From NCBI GenBank assembly GCA_946480825.1, contig CAMLLG010000073.1:1-19120 (forward strand): a stretch of DNA of 19,120 nucleotides, in the 5' to 3' direction. Under the pieces are notes generated by a model that was not told where the DNA came from, made no database searches, and saw nothing but the letters and a program-made list of their open reading frames with translations. This stretch comes from an uncultured Lysobacteraceae bacterium (GTDB lineage: Bacteria > Pseudomonadota > Gammaproteobacteria > Xanthomonadales > Xanthomonadaceae). Below, piece after piece: positions 5,645-13,088 of this stretch (position 1 is its first letter; each line of letters starts with the position of its first letter). The translations under genes were made by a program, and so were the position numbers.

Positions 5645-8600
5645 GCGCGCCCATCTGGTGCAGTTCTTCCTGTTCCAGGCCGAAACCCTGGAGCTGGACG
5701 CCACGACCGCGATCATCGCCCCGAACGGCGCGGGCAAGAGCGCGCTGCTCGACGCGCTGCAGATCGTGATGCTGGGCGCCGACCGCAACCAGATCCGCTT
5801 CAACGCCCAGGCCGGCGGCAGCCATCGCGCGCGCAGCATCCGCGACTACTGCCTCGGCGTGTATCGCGCCGGCGACGACGGCCGCGTACGCGACACCGCG
5901 ACGACCTATCTGAGCCTGGTGTTCGAGGACACGGACAGCGGCGACACGCTCACCGCGGGCATCGCGATGGGCGCGTCGGCGAACGAGCCCGATCATCGCA
6001 TCCACGGTCTGTACCTGCTGCCGCGGGTGGCGCTGACGCTCGACGATCATCTCGAAGTCGTGAAGGGAGAACAGTTGCCGCTGGCGTGGGCGCAGTTCCG
6101 CAGCGCCGTCGCCGCGCGCTGCAAGGCCGCCGGCGGCAAGGCCGAGCTGCATGCGACCAGCGACCGCTTCCTGCGCGATCTGCTGCAGCAGTTGCGCCCG
6201 CCGGGCTACGCCCCGATCGATCCGGTCGCGTATCGCAAGGCCTTCCAGAACGCGCTGAATCTGCAGCGGGTCGGCGATGTCGATCTGTTCGTGCGGACGC
6301 TGGTCGCCGAGGAACGGCCGACCGAGATCGGACGTTTCCGCGCGCTGCTCGAAGGGTTCCGGCTGATCCGCGAGAAGATCGAACAGGTCGCGAAACGCAT
6401 CGAAGCGGCGGAAACGGTGGCGCAGCAGTATCGCAAGGTCGCCGCGCAGGCGACACGCGCGGCGTCGTATCGCGCGCTCGCCGCCGAATATCGGCGCGAT
6501 GCGCACGCGGAACAGGTCAATGCCGCCGAAGAAGCGCTCGAAACCACCCACGACGCGCGCCAGCGTACGGCGCGCGCGCTGGAACAGGCGCGCAGCGACC
6601 GCGGCAGCGCGCGCCAGCAGGCGGAGGACGCGCAGCGTCGCCTGCAGGGCGTGCGCGGCTACAGCGAACAGGCGTCGTTCGACGAGATCGCCGCGCGCGA
6701 CCGCGAAGAACTGTCGCAGCTCAAGCGCGAGTTGATGCGCAACGCCGGCTTCGTGCGCGACCAGATCGCGGCGGTGGCGAAGCTCGATCTGACCGGCCTC
6801 GACCGCGACGCACTGACGCACGCCGCCGCGCCATGGGGCGCGCTGTATCGCACGTTGTCGGAGCTGGCGCCCGACGCGGAGATCGGGTTCGCGCCGGAAA
6901 CGCTGCATGCGCAACTGCTCGAAGCGACCGCACGGGCCGCGCCGGCGATGGCCGCGGTGGCCGCGCGTGCGCACGAATTGCGCAGCGAACTCGACGATGC
7001 CCGCCAGCGCGCCAAGAACGCCCGCCAGAACCAGACCCGCCTGCATGCCGGTCAGGCCGAACTGCGCGCCGACGTGATCCGGTTGATGCATTACTTCGAG
7101 GACGAAGGCATCCCCACCCGCCCGGTCTGCGATCTGGTGCAGGTGACCGATCCGGCCTGGCAGGGCGCGATCGAGGCCTATCTGCGCAGTCATGTCGAAG
7201 CGCTGCTGGTGCCCGCGGAACACGAAGAGCGCGCGGTGAAGCTCTATCGCTCGCTGCAGGGCGGGCGCGCGGTCTACGGCGTGAAGCTCGCGCTCGGCGG
7301 ACAGGCCCGGCAGGCGCGCGAGAGCCGCGTCTCCGATGGACAGGTGGCCGCCCTGCTCCGCGGCGATACCGACGCCGTCGCCTATCTGCGCCGCCAACTG
7401 GGCGAACTGCGCTGCATCGAGACCGAGGCCGAGGTCGTGCAGGCGAAACAGGGGCTCAGTCGCGATGGCCTCGTCGTGAAGGGCGGCGGCGTCGAACGCC
7501 TGCGCCTGCCCGCGGCGGCGGAACTCAAGATCGGCGCGTCCGACAATCGCGAACGCATCAAGCTGCTGCGCGAAGACATGGAACGCGCGGAGCAGGACAT
7601 CCGCCGTCTCGAAGCGACGTGGCAGGCGCTCGATGCCCGCGTCGCCGACTGGGCGCGGATCGGCACGCCGGAGCATGCCGCGCAGACGGTCCATGGTCTG
7701 CTGCTGAAACATCGCGAAGCCGCCGCGCGCCATCGCGCGCTGCGCGATCATCACGCCGCGTTGGTCGACCCGGACCTGATGCGTCTGAGCGAGCAGGCGC
7801 AGTCGCTCGATCGCCGCAGCCGCGAGCTCGACGCGCTGGTCGAACGCCTGGTCGGCGAAGACGCGGTGCTGCATGGGCGCGTGTCCGAAGCGCGGGCCAC
7901 GCTCGAACGCCTGAACGCGGAGAGCGACCGGATCGCCCGCGCCGCGGTCGACGCCTTCCGTCATCTCGACGTCGATCCGAATCTGGTCGAGCAGCATCGC
8001 GACGATCTCGACGAGAAACATCCCGCGCTGGCCGAGCGCATCGCGCGCTGCCAGAGTCGCGCCGACGATGCCGACCGCGCGCTCAACGGCGTGCTGCCGG
8101 AAGCGTGGTCTGGCCTCGCCCAGTACGCGAAGGATCACGGCCTCGCGCTCGACGCGGAGCCGCAGGACTGGCGCAAGGCCGGCGCGCTGCTGCAGGGCGA
8201 GATCGCGCACCTGCAGGGCACCGAGCTGGTGCAGCACCAGGCCCGCGCCGACGAGGCGTACGCGACCGCGGTCGAGACCTTCCGCAGCAACGTCGCGTCG
8301 GCGCTGTACGACAACTTCAAGCGTCTCGAACAGCAGATCCGCACGCTCAATCGCACCCTGCTCGGCAGTCCCGCGTTTTCCAACAACGAGCGCTACCAGT
8401 TCCGCTGCGAGGTCGCGCCGGAGTTCAAGGACCTTCACCGCTTCATTCTCAAGGTCGCCGACGTGGGCGAGGCCGACACGCTGTTCGGCAGCGCCGGCGA
8501 CGTGCCTGCGGCGTTCCGCGACATCATCGAGGACAAGGTCGGCGGCAAGGCCGGCACGCCCTCGCCGCTCGACGACTACCGTCGGTTCTTCGCCTTCGAG

Positions 8601-9059
8601 GTGAACATCCAGCAGGACGGTCGGGTCATCGGCACGCTCAGCGAACGCATGCGTTCCGGCTCCGGCGGCGAGCACCGCGCGCCGATGTACGTGATCGCGG
8701 GCGCGGCGCTGGCCGCGGCCTACGGCAAGCGCGACGGCCAGCTCGGTGGACTCGGGCTGATCATGCTCGACGAGTTCGGCGACAAGATCGACGCCCAGAA
8801 TGCGCGCGCCACGACCCAGTATCTGCGTTCGCTGGGCCTGCAGTTGATCCTCGCCGCACCCGACACCGCGCAGGGCACGCTCACCGGTGTGCTCGACAGT
8901 TACATCGAGCTGTTCCGCGACGGCCCGCTGCTGCAGGTCGAGCGGATCCGGGTGACCGAGGCCGGCCGCGCGCTGCTGCAGAGCGATCAGTTCGCGCTGC
9001 ATCCCGAACTGTTGCAGGCGGAGATCGCGCGGATCGAGGCGGAGCGCACGACGGTCTGA
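5631..9059 (+). CDS. jetC: SMC-like ATPase, JetC/MksB-like (SbcC/MukB Walker B family)
   Basis: The 1142-residue protein is the motor subunit of a Wadjet/Mks-type condensin that dimerises and moves or extrudes DNA with ATP. Walker A is APNGAGKS at 30-37. Long coiled coils run from about 250 to 480 and 640 to 880, rich in Arg, Glu and Ala. They flank a hinge-like globular region (about 485-640, containing WQGAIEAYLRSHVEALLVP). The ABC signature is SGSGGEH at 1009-1015. Walker B is LIMLDE with D1047 and E1048, followed by FGDKID. All ATPase motifs are intact, so it looks functional. The length matches JetC. The start overlaps the jetB-like gene by 14 bases. Downstream there is no JetD/MksG nuclease gene; the next gene is convergent and unrelated. 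JetC and nuclease-less MksB cannot be separated from sequence alone. Confidence 0.92.
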   Translation: MYQLKRAHLVQFFLFQAETLELDATTAIIAPNGAGKSALLDALQIVMLGADRNQIRFNAQAGGSHRARSIRDYCLGVYRAGDDGRVRDTATTYLSLVFEDTDSGDTLTAGIAMGASANEPDHRIHGLYLLPRVALTLDDHLEVVKGEQLPLAWAQFRSAVAARCKAAGGKAELHATSDRFLRDLLQQLRPPGYAPIDPVAYRKAFQNALNLQRVGDVDLFVRTLVAEERPTEIGRFRALLEGFRLIREKIEQVAKRIEAAETVAQQYRKVAAQATRAASYRALAAEYRRDAHAEQVNAAEEALETTHDARQRTARALEQARSDRGSARQQAEDAQRRLQGVRGYSEQASFDEIAARDREELSQLKRELMRNAGFVRDQIAAVAKLDLTGLDRDALTHAAAPWGALYRTLSELAPDAEIGFAPETLHAQLLEATARAAPAMAAVAARAHELRSELDDARQRAKNARQNQTRLHAGQAELRADVIRLMHYFEDEGIPTRPVCDLVQVTDPAWQGAIEAYLRSHVEALLVPAEHEERAVKLYRSLQGGRAVYGVKLALGGQARQARESRVSDGQVAALLRGDTDAVAYLRRQLGELRCIETEAEVVQAKQGLSRDGLVVKGGGVERLRLPAAAELKIGASDNRERIKLLREDMERAEQDIRRLEATWQALDARVADWARIGTPEHAAQTVHGLLLKHREAAARHRALRDHHAALVDPDLMRLSEQAQSLDRRSRELDALVERLVGEDAVLHGRVSEARATLERLNAESDRIARAAVDAFRHLDVDPNLVEQHRDDLDEKHPALAERIARCQSRADDADRALNGVLPEAWSGLAQYAKDHGLALDAEPQDWRKAGALLQGEIAHLQGTELVQHQARADEAYATAVETFRSNVASALYDNFKRLEQQIRTLNRTLLGSPAFSNNERYQFRCEVAPEFKDLHRFILKVADVGEADTLFGSAGDVPAAFRDIIEDKVGGKAGTPSPLDDYRRFFAFEVNIQQDGRVIGTLSERMRSGSGGEHRAPMYVIAGAALAAAYGKRDGQLGGLGLIMLDEFGDKIDAQNARATTQYLRSLGLQLILAAPDTAQGTLTGVLDSYIELFRDGPLLQVERIRVTEAGRALLQSDQFALHPELLQAEIARIEAERTTV

Positions 9060-9070
9060 TCGCCGATCCA

Positions 9071-9099
9071 CGCCGGACGTCGGCCGCTCTCGTCCGGCG
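9071..9099. terminator. hairpin closing the JetABC-like operon
   Basis: CGCCGGACG (9071-9079) pairs perfectly with CGTCCGGCG (9091-9099) around an 11-base loop. It starts 12 bases after the jetC-like stop and lies in the 69-base gap before the stop of the convergent DUF4124-like gene. There is no T-tract, so it may block transcripts from both sides or protect mRNA ends. Confidence 0.45.
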
Positions 9100-9128
9100 A
9101 CCACCGATGCGTTGCGGCCCGACGACGA

Positions 9129-9554
9129 TCAGAAACCCTTGCACACCGCCCAGACCTCGTTGTCGAGCTGGCTCAACAGATCGAAGGTGCGCTTCAGCCC
9201 GACCTTGTCCAACGTCGCCTTGCGTTTGGCCTTGGCGGCCTCGCAGGGCGACGGCCCCGCGGGTTTGCGCGCCGTGCCGCGGACGATCGCGGTGCGGCCG
9301 CCGCCGCGATTGCGCCGGTCCATCTCCGCTTCGATCTCGCGGCTGCGCTTGAGCAGTGCGGGATCCGGCGTGGCGACCGCGTACTCGCGGGTCGCGAGCG
9401 TGCGTTGCGCGCCCGCGCACGGCGCGTCCTGATAGGTTTTCGCGCCGCGGGCATCGACGCAGAGATGGATCGTCTGCGAAGCCGCATGCGCCGGCGGCGA
9501 CATGCTCAGGGACAGCGCGAGGAACACGGGCATTGATGCGACGACGACATTCAT
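9129..9554 (-). CDS. DUF4124-like exported small protein
   Basis: The 141-residue protein starts at the ATG 9554-9552, preceded by GGAG at a good distance; an in-frame ATG 13 codons earlier lacks one. It begins with a signal peptide (MNVVVASMPVFLALSLSMS, cleavage after AHA). It then has HLCVDARGAKTYQDAPC, the short Cys-containing motif of DUF4124 proteins common in Xanthomonadaceae envelopes. A charged helical middle with Arg/Glu repeats follows, then a C-terminal part with two further Cys (PCEAAK and WAVCKGF) that may form a disulfide. The function of the family is unknown. It is convergent with the SMC operon and lies 111 bases downstream of crcB on the same strand, so it may share that transcript. 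Confidence 0.72.
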   Translation of the reverse strand: MNVVVASMPVFLALSLSMSPPAHAASQTIHLCVDARGAKTYQDAPCAGAQRTLATREYAVATPDPALLKRSREIEAEMDRRNRGGGRTAIVRGTARKPAGPSPCEAAKAKRKATLDKVGLKRTFDLLSQLDNEVWAVCKGF

Positions 9555-9665
9555 GACTGACTCCGACAGGCGCCGGATGGCGCGTGCCGCCATGATCGGG
9601 ATCGCGTCGATGGCGCGCCGTCGGGAGAGGCCTCGCCGGAACCCGGTGAAGGCCGCGATGCTGGG

Positions 9666-10061
9666 TCAGGAAATCCTGAACGCTGCGGCGGTGCGCGCGC
9701 CCAGCGAGACCAGCGCGAGACCGGCGACGAGCGTGATCGCCAGATACCCCAGCAGCAGGCCGTTGCGCCCCGACTTCGCGAACAGCAGGCATTCCAGCAT
9801 CAACGCGGAATACGTGGTGAGCGCGCCGAGCACGCCGACGATCAGGAACGCGCGCCAGTACGGCGCGCTCGGGCCGCGGCCTTCCAGCCAGATCGCGATG
9901 TAGCCGGCGGCGAAGGAGCCGATCAGATTCGCCACGAGCGTGCCCCACGGGAAGCCGCTGCCGATCTGACGCAGCAGCAGGCCGCCGAGCCAGAACCGGC
10001 CGACCGCGCCGAGCGCACCGCCCAGGGCCACCAGCAACAACTGCTGCCACCACACGCTCAT
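9666..10061 (-). CDS. crcB: CrcB/FluC fluoride channel
   Basis: This 131-residue integral membrane protein of the Fluc family forms antiparallel dimers that let fluoride leave the cell. It has four hydrophobic helices and the family motifs GGALGAVGRFW (14-24), PWGTLVANLIGSF (38-50, with the pore Asn) and GVLGALTTYSAL (76-87). The usual TTFSTF box reads TTYSAL, so both phenylalanines of that box are replaced, by Tyr84 and Leu87. The ATG overlaps the rarA stop as ATGA, so it is translated with rarA. I found no fluoride riboswitch-like leader, which fits expression as part of the ftsK-lolA-rarA group rather than fluoride induction. Confidence 0.93.
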   Translation of the reverse strand: MSVWWQQLLLVALGGALGAVGRFWLGGLLLRQIGSGFPWGTLVANLIGSFAAGYIAIWLEGRGPSAPYWRAFLIVGVLGALTTYSALMLECLLFAKSGRNGLLLGYLAITLVAGLALVSLGARTAAAFRIS

Positions 10062-11485
10062 TCGCCGCTCTTCGGCTTGCGTCGCGCGCGCGCGCGATCG
10101 GCGCGCAGGCGGTCGAGTTTCTCTTTCAGCTTGAGCTCCATGCCGCGTTCCACCGGCTGGTAATAGACGCGTTCGCCCATGGCATCGGGGAAACCGGTCT
10201 GCTCCAGCGCGACGCCGCCCTCGGCATCGTGGTCGTAGCGGTAATCCTTGCCGTAGCCGATCGATTTCATCAGTTTCGTCGGCGCATTGCGCAGATGCAG
10301 CGGTACTTCCCGGGTGCCGTATTCGACGACATCGCGCTTCGCGGCCTTGAAGGCGGTGTAGGCCGCATTCGACTTGGCGGTGCTGGCCAGATAGATCACC
10401 AGTTGCGCCAGCGCGAGTTCGCCTTCAGGGCTGCCGAGGCGGTCGTAGGTTTCCCATGCATCGATGGCCATCTGCAGCGCGCGCGGATCGGCCAGACCGA
10501 TGTCCTCGACCGCCATCCGGGTCATGCGCCGCGCGAGATAGATCGGGTCGCAGCCGCCGTCGAGCATGCGCGCCAGCCAGTACAGCGCCGCATCGGGATT
10601 CGAGCTGCGCACGGACTTGTGCAGCGCCGAAATCTGGTCGTAGAACTGCTCGCCGCCCTTGTCGAAGCGGCGGGTGCGGTCGGCGAGCACCTGGGCGAGG
10701 ATCTCGTCGGTGATCGTGCCTCGCATGTCGATGCGGACATCGCCGGCGGCGCCTTCGCTGTCCGCGCCATGCGCGCCCGCAAGTTCCGCGGCGATTTCCA
10801 GCAGGGTCAGCCCGCGGCGGACATCGCCGTCCGCGGCGCTGGCGATGACCCGCAACTGCGCCGGCACGATCCGCAGCCCGCGACCGCCGAGGCCATGGGT
10901 CTCGTCGTCGAGCGCGCGCTGCAGCGCCATGGCGATGTCGTCGGCGGAGACCGCTTCCATCACGTGCACGCGGCAGCGCGAGAGCAGCGCCGAGTTCAGT
11001 TCGAACGAAGGGTTTTCGGTGGTGGCGCCGACGAACAGGATGGTGCCGCGTTCGATATGCGGCAGGAAGGCGTCCTGCTGCGCCTTGTTGAAGCGATGCA
11101 CTTCGTCGACGAACAGCACCGTGCGCCGGCCTTCCGCGAAGCGATGCCCGGCTTCGGCCAGCACCTGCCGCACTTCGGGCAGTCCCGAAAGCACCGCGGA
11201 AATCGCGCGGAAATCGGCGTCGGCGTATTTCGCCAGCAGCAGCGCCAGCGTGGTCTTGCCGCAGCCCGGCGGCCCCCAGAGCACCATGGAGTGCACGTGG
11301 CCGGATTCGATCGAACTGCGCAAGGCCGTGCCCGGCGCCAGCAGCCGGCGCTGACCGACCATCTCGTCGAGCGTGCGCGGACGCATGCGCTCGGCGAGCG
11401 GGCGCAGGGCATCGCGATCGACGGCGAGCAGACCGCCGTCGTCGAGCAGGCCGGAATCGGATTTGGGAGTGCCTTGCGGGGCCAC
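10058..11485 (-). CDS. rarA: replication-associated recombination protein A (MgsA/WRNIP1 family AAA+ ATPase)
   Basis: RarA is a clamp-loader-like AAA+ ATPase that acts at stalled replication forks. The 475-residue product has Walker A GPPGCGKT at 71-78, Walker B LFVDEVH with the acidic pair at 127-128, followed by RFNKAQQDAFLP, sensor 1 ATTENPSFELNSAL, and the C-terminal tetramerisation region with HKSVRSSNPDAALYWLARM and YLARRMTRMAVEDIG. It is slightly longer than E. coli RarA (447), mainly at the termini. The start is GTG at 11485-11483 with no clear ribosome binding site, so the N-terminus is uncertain by up to about 30 residues. The C-terminus is a basic Arg-rich tail encoded by a CG-repeat tract near 10081. 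It sits downstream of lolA and an exported protein gene, as in Xanthomonas from recall. Confidence 0.95.
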   Translation of the reverse strand: MAPQGTPKSDSGLLDDGGLLAVDRDALRPLAERMRPRTLDEMVGQRRLLAPGTALRSSIESGHVHSMVLWGPPGCGKTTLALLLAKYADADFRAISAVLSGLPEVRQVLAEAGHRFAEGRRTVLFVDEVHRFNKAQQDAFLPHIERGTILFVGATTENPSFELNSALLSRCRVHVMEAVSADDIAMALQRALDDETHGLGGRGLRIVPAQLRVIASAADGDVRRGLTLLEIAAELAGAHGADSEGAAGDVRIDMRGTITDEILAQVLADRTRRFDKGGEQFYDQISALHKSVRSSNPDAALYWLARMLDGGCDPIYLARRMTRMAVEDIGLADPRALQMAIDAWETYDRLGSPEGELALAQLVIYLASTAKSNAAYTAFKAAKRDVVEYGTREVPLHLRNAPTKLMKSIGYGKDYRYDHDAEGGVALEQTGFPDAMGERVYYQPVERGMELKLKEKLDRLRADRARARRKPKSGE

Positions 11486-11556
11486 GTGATGCGGAGATCG
11501 CAGGGATGCAGGAATGGGCCCGTCACATTAGCAGGCACGGACCTCGACCGGAGTCG

Positions 11557-12348
11557 TCAGCCCTCGCCGGCCGGCGCGGGCGGGCCCGCCGGCGGCGTGC
11601 CTTCCAGGACGTAGGCGACCCGCAGCCAGGCATTGTCCTGACGGTCGTACAGGCCTTCGACCCGCGTCGGCGCGGTGCCGTCCAGGCCGAAGTCGGCGAT
11701 GCCGTTGGCGTCGATGCGCAGGTAGCGGGCGCCGGTTTCGACGGTGGAGATCCGATCGAGCTGCAGACGCACCCGCTGGGTCCCGAATTCCTCGCCGAGC
11801 ATGCCGATGACGCGGTCGTCGAGCTCGCGGATCAGGGCCGCATCGTTGGGTACCGCGCGCCCTTCGGGCCCGGAGATGCCGATGCTCAGTTCGGGGTAAC
11901 CGGCGCTTTCCAGGATCGCGTCGTACAGCGTGGTGAAGCGGAAACCGATCCAGTCGCTGGCGTTCTCGATCTGCAGCATGCCCTGCCCGCTCACCAGCCG
12001 GTCGCGCAGGCTGGTGGTCTGCACCTCGACGCGATCGAGCTTGATCTTCACCGCGCGCCCGCCGAGTTCCTCCGACAGCGCGCCGACCAGCGACGCGGCG
12101 ACCACGCTATCGAGGATTTCGCGTTCCTGCGCAATGGCGTTGCGCGCCGCGACGTTCGTGCTCTTGGCGGGCTGCGACGACGGGGGCGCAGCAGGCGGTG
12201 CGGCCTGTGCGCCCGCGGCGATGCCGAGCGCGGCGGAGAGCAGCACCACCGCGAAGCGGCGACGGCGACGGCGACGGAGCGAAGGACGGTTCACGCTGCG
12301 ATCAACGGCGGAAGCCGGCGTGCGCGGACGGCGACGGGCGGACATCAT
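11557..12348 (-). CDS. exported hypothetical protein with internal duplication
   Basis: The 263-residue protein is encoded with ATGA overlap to lolA. Its N-terminus has an Arg run (seven in a row near residues 25-31, from a CGGCGA repeat) and then a hydrophobic segment (FAVVLLSAALGIAAGAQA) that looks like a signal peptide. A GTG at 12294 just before the Arg run may be the true start, giving a normal-length signal. The mature part contains two similar halves, about 75-155 and 165-245. Each has L-x-E-E-(L/F)-G, then K/R-(I/L)-x-L-D-R-(V/I), then a long variable segment ending in aromatic/Asp-rich strands. I do not recognise the family. Coupling to lolA suggests an envelope role, but that is inference. 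The C-terminus is Pro/Gly-rich. Confidence 0.75.
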   Translation of the reverse strand: MMSARRRPRTPASAVDRSVNRPSLRRRRRRRFAVVLLSAALGIAAGAQAAPPAAPPSSQPAKSTNVAARNAIAQEREILDSVVAASLVGALSEELGGRAVKIKLDRVEVQTTSLRDRLVSGQGMLQIENASDWIGFRFTTLYDAILESAGYPELSIGISGPEGRAVPNDAALIRELDDRVIGMLGEEFGTQRVRLQLDRISTVETGARYLRIDANGIADFGLDGTAPTRVEGLYDRQDNAWLRVAYVLEGTPPAGPPAPAGEG

Positions 12349-12962
12349 CGCTCACCGACGACATCGACGCCCTTGGGCGGCGTGAAACGGAAGGTGCTGG
12401 ACGGGAATGCGGGATTGCGCTTCCAGCCGGTGAATGCGATCTCGGTGCGCTGGCCGAGCGCGTCGAAGATCTGCATCCGCGCCAGGCCGCGACCGTCGAA
12501 CCCCAGGCGCGCGCGCTGGAAACTGGCGCCTTCGGTCTGTTTCGGAGTGAGTTCCAGCCATTCGAGATCGCCCTGCCTGCCGGCATCGCGGGCGACGAAA
12601 TCGCGTTCGAGTTTTTGCGGATCGATCAGCGCGGCGAGCGGGCTGTTCTGCTCCTCGGCACCCTGCGCGCGGACGGTGACCTGCTTCAGATCCGGGTCGT
12701 GGACCCAGACCTTGGCCCCGTCGGCGACGATCAGCTGCGGATAGGGTTTGAGGTATTCCCAGCGGAACAACCGAGGCGCGGAGAGCGCCACACGGCCGGA
12801 GGCGCTCTCCTTCTGCTTGCCCTTGCTGTCGAACACCTGCTGGCTGAACTGGCCTTCCAGCCCTTTCAGGCCACGGGTGAACGTATTCAGCGATTCGCGG
12901 CCGCCGGCGTGGGCGAGACCGCAGGCGAACAACAGGACGAGGATGGAGAGACGTCGGATCAT
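12345..12962 (-). CDS. lolA: outer-membrane lipoprotein carrier protein LolA
   Basis: LolA takes mature lipoproteins from the LolCDE transporter and carries them across the periplasm to LolB. The 205-residue precursor begins with a clear signal peptide (MIRRLSILVLLFACGLAHA). LNTFTRGLKGLEGQFSQQV and ASGRVALSAPRLFRWEY follow, the typical early beta-strands of LolA with the conserved Arg, and then KVWVHDPDLKQVTVR. The C-terminal strand has FRFTPPKGVDVV, a LolA hallmark. I chose the ATG at 12962 because the signal peptide begins there, although the open frame reaches 13010 and no strong ribosome binding site is visible. It lies 126 bases after ftsK on the same strand and is coupled to the exported protein gene by ATGA. 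Confidence 0.94.
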   Translation of the reverse strand: MIRRLSILVLLFACGLAHAGGRESLNTFTRGLKGLEGQFSQQVFDSKGKQKESASGRVALSAPRLFRWEYLKPYPQLIVADGAKVWVHDPDLKQVTVRAQGAEEQNSPLAALIDPQKLERDFVARDAGRQGDLEWLELTPKQTEGASFQRARLGFDGRGLARMQIFDALGQRTEIAFTGWKRNPAFPSSTFRFTPPKGVDVVGER

Positions 12963-13088
12963 GGTCGCGGGCAGCTCGGAGGAACGACGGTTGGAGTCTG
13001 AACAGCCCAAGCTGAACGGGGTTTGGCCGCGGGAGGGCGCGGTTGCGATGAGTTCAAGATGATCGCTTCAACGGCTCGTGGAGGACGA

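Noticed and set aside
5403..9104. Very long open frame on the minus strand, antisense to the SMC ATPase gene, plus a 1088-codon frame at 6086-9352 on the plus strand
   Set aside because: These are shadows of the jetC-like gene in G/C-rich DNA; only the plus-strand frame at 5631-9059 has ATPase motifs, and the others are Arg/Ala-rich without domains.
10081..10096. CG-dinucleotide run as a possible slippage or Z-DNA site
   Set aside because: It is short and simply encodes the Arg/Ala-rich RarA C-terminus.
10062..10300. Possible fluoride riboswitch for crcB
   Set aside because: The crcB start overlaps the rarA stop and the upstream bases are rarA coding sequence, so no leader is available.
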